Below are positions 63,672 through 64,000 of a stretch of DNA of 64,000 bases, piece after piece. The stretch's first letter is position 1, and the number at the start of each line of letters is the position of its first letter. The notes below the pieces were generated by a model, which ran no database searches, had not been told where the DNA came from, and saw only the letters and a list, made by a program, of their open reading frames with translations. The translations under genes and the position numbers were made by a program. The stretch comes from Actinomycetes bacterium (GTDB lineage Bacteria; Actinomycetota; Acidimicrobiia; Acidimicrobiales; Acidimicrobiaceae), in the NCBI GenBank assembly GCA_021819725.1, contig JAKAQR010000003.1:1-64000 (forward strand), read 5' to 3'.

Positions 63672-63890
63672 ATCTCTAACCATAATATCACTCGCGCCAA
63701 CGATACGCTAGTCTCGTGCGCTTTGAATGCGGGAGTGAAGTACGCATTACACGCAGATTCATCAACACATTTGCACCTTTTTGTTGTCAGGAATAGAATG
63801 ATGCGATTGGTGGTGGCAAATAAGTCCGGCGATGCAACAAGTAAGCCGGGTGTGTTATCTGTTGTGGCACTGCTTGGCTAGGGGGCTATA
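63672..63890. other. Short intergenic region
   Basis: A 70-codon frame at 63669-63881 starts inside the IS end and has no ribosome site; I do not take it as a gene. AGGGGG before 63891 is a ribosome site. Confidence 0.4.
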
Positions 63891-64000
63891 TGGACACTGC
63901 AGCGTCTGATCGATCATTCTTGGTCTGCCCTACTATTGTGCGCAGGGTTTCGTTGATTGCTTTGATTGCAACCTACTTGCTGGTTGTCCTAGGAAGTACC
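63891..64000 (+). CDS. Probable heme A synthase (COX15/CtaA-like), only the N-terminus in the window
   Basis: The 36 codons visible read MDTAASDRSFLVCPTIVRRV and then 'SLIALIATYLLVVLGST'. An arginine-rich stretch followed by a first membrane helix ending LVVLGS/GG is how CtaA proteins begin (just before the VRxTGSGL motif, which would lie outside). AGGGGG is 4-5 nt before the ATG. Too little is present to be sure; another membrane protein is possible. Confidence 0.4.

Noticed and set aside
1..64000. CRISPR arrays, rRNA or integrated phage
   Set aside because: No regularly spaced repeats, rRNA signature or structural phage genes were seen in the window.

Overview
This window looks like chromosomal DNA of an actinobacterium. 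I think an acidophilic heterotroph of the Acidimicrobiia (Ferrimicrobium/Acidimicrobium-like) is most likely, but that is inference: the gene families are actinobacterial in type (MDMPI-fold DinB-like protein, SoxR-type MerR, HxlR), there is a G1-family acid protease with an exported leader, GTG and TTG starts are used, and several genes have a -10-like hexamer 6-7 nt before the ATG, as in leaderless mRNAs. No rRNA, tRNA or CRISPR array was seen.

Layout. 1-7.9 kb: cut-off peptide-type ABC binding lipoprotein, MDMPI-type protein, SDR, M20 peptidase, tyrosine phosphatase, amidase. 7.9-12.1 kb: metallophosphoesterase, small membrane proteins, an N-terminally truncated TnpB, and an LRV/HEAT-like repeat protein coupled to an APC permease (12.1-13.6 kb). 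14-15.4 kb: phospholipase D-like lipoprotein. 15.5-21.3 kb: complete cydABDC cytochrome bd operon. 21.6-23.7 kb: small Tat-signal protein, DUF4331 protein and a coupled 122-aa protein. 23.8-24.4 kb: soxR with a SoxR box that faces a 22-codon leaderless micro-ORF. 24.6-29 kb: M20 peptidase, GntR regulator, alpha/beta hydrolase and APC permease operon. 30.3-32.9 kb: P1 (DmpA-type) peptidase coupled to another APC permease. 33.6-34.4 kb: PH/SHOCT protein whose SHOCT domain is interrupted by two in-frame TAG codons. 34.7-41.3 kb: YihY-type membrane protein, aldo/keto reductase, G1 peptidase, cysteine desulfurase-like enzyme with a GntR regulator. 41.7-45 kb: SWIM/SNF2 helicase. 45.3-51.5 kb: M20 and M19 dipeptidases, alpha/beta hydrolase, amidohydrolase, azoreductase with divergent HxlR. 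52.6-55.5 kb: GAF-EAL and EAL proteins. 55.5-60.2 kb: LPG-synthase-TM-like protein, sulfatase, metallophosphoesterase. 60.6-63.7 kb: RHH/HTH regulator under a perfect 32-bp palindrome, then a decayed IS630 element truncated by a decayed IS4-type element with 17-bp inverted ends. The right edge holds the start of a probable heme A synthase.

Theme. Much of the window concerns capture and breakdown of peptides and amino-acid derivatives (three M20, one M19, one P1, one G1 peptidase, an amidase, three APC permeases, a peptide-type binding protein), with a bd oxidase for respiration at low oxygen. The least explained items are the SoxR-box micro-ORF, the DUF4331 cassette, the LRV protein coupled to a permease, the doubly amber-interrupted SHOCT gene and the palindrome-controlled RHH/HTH gene.
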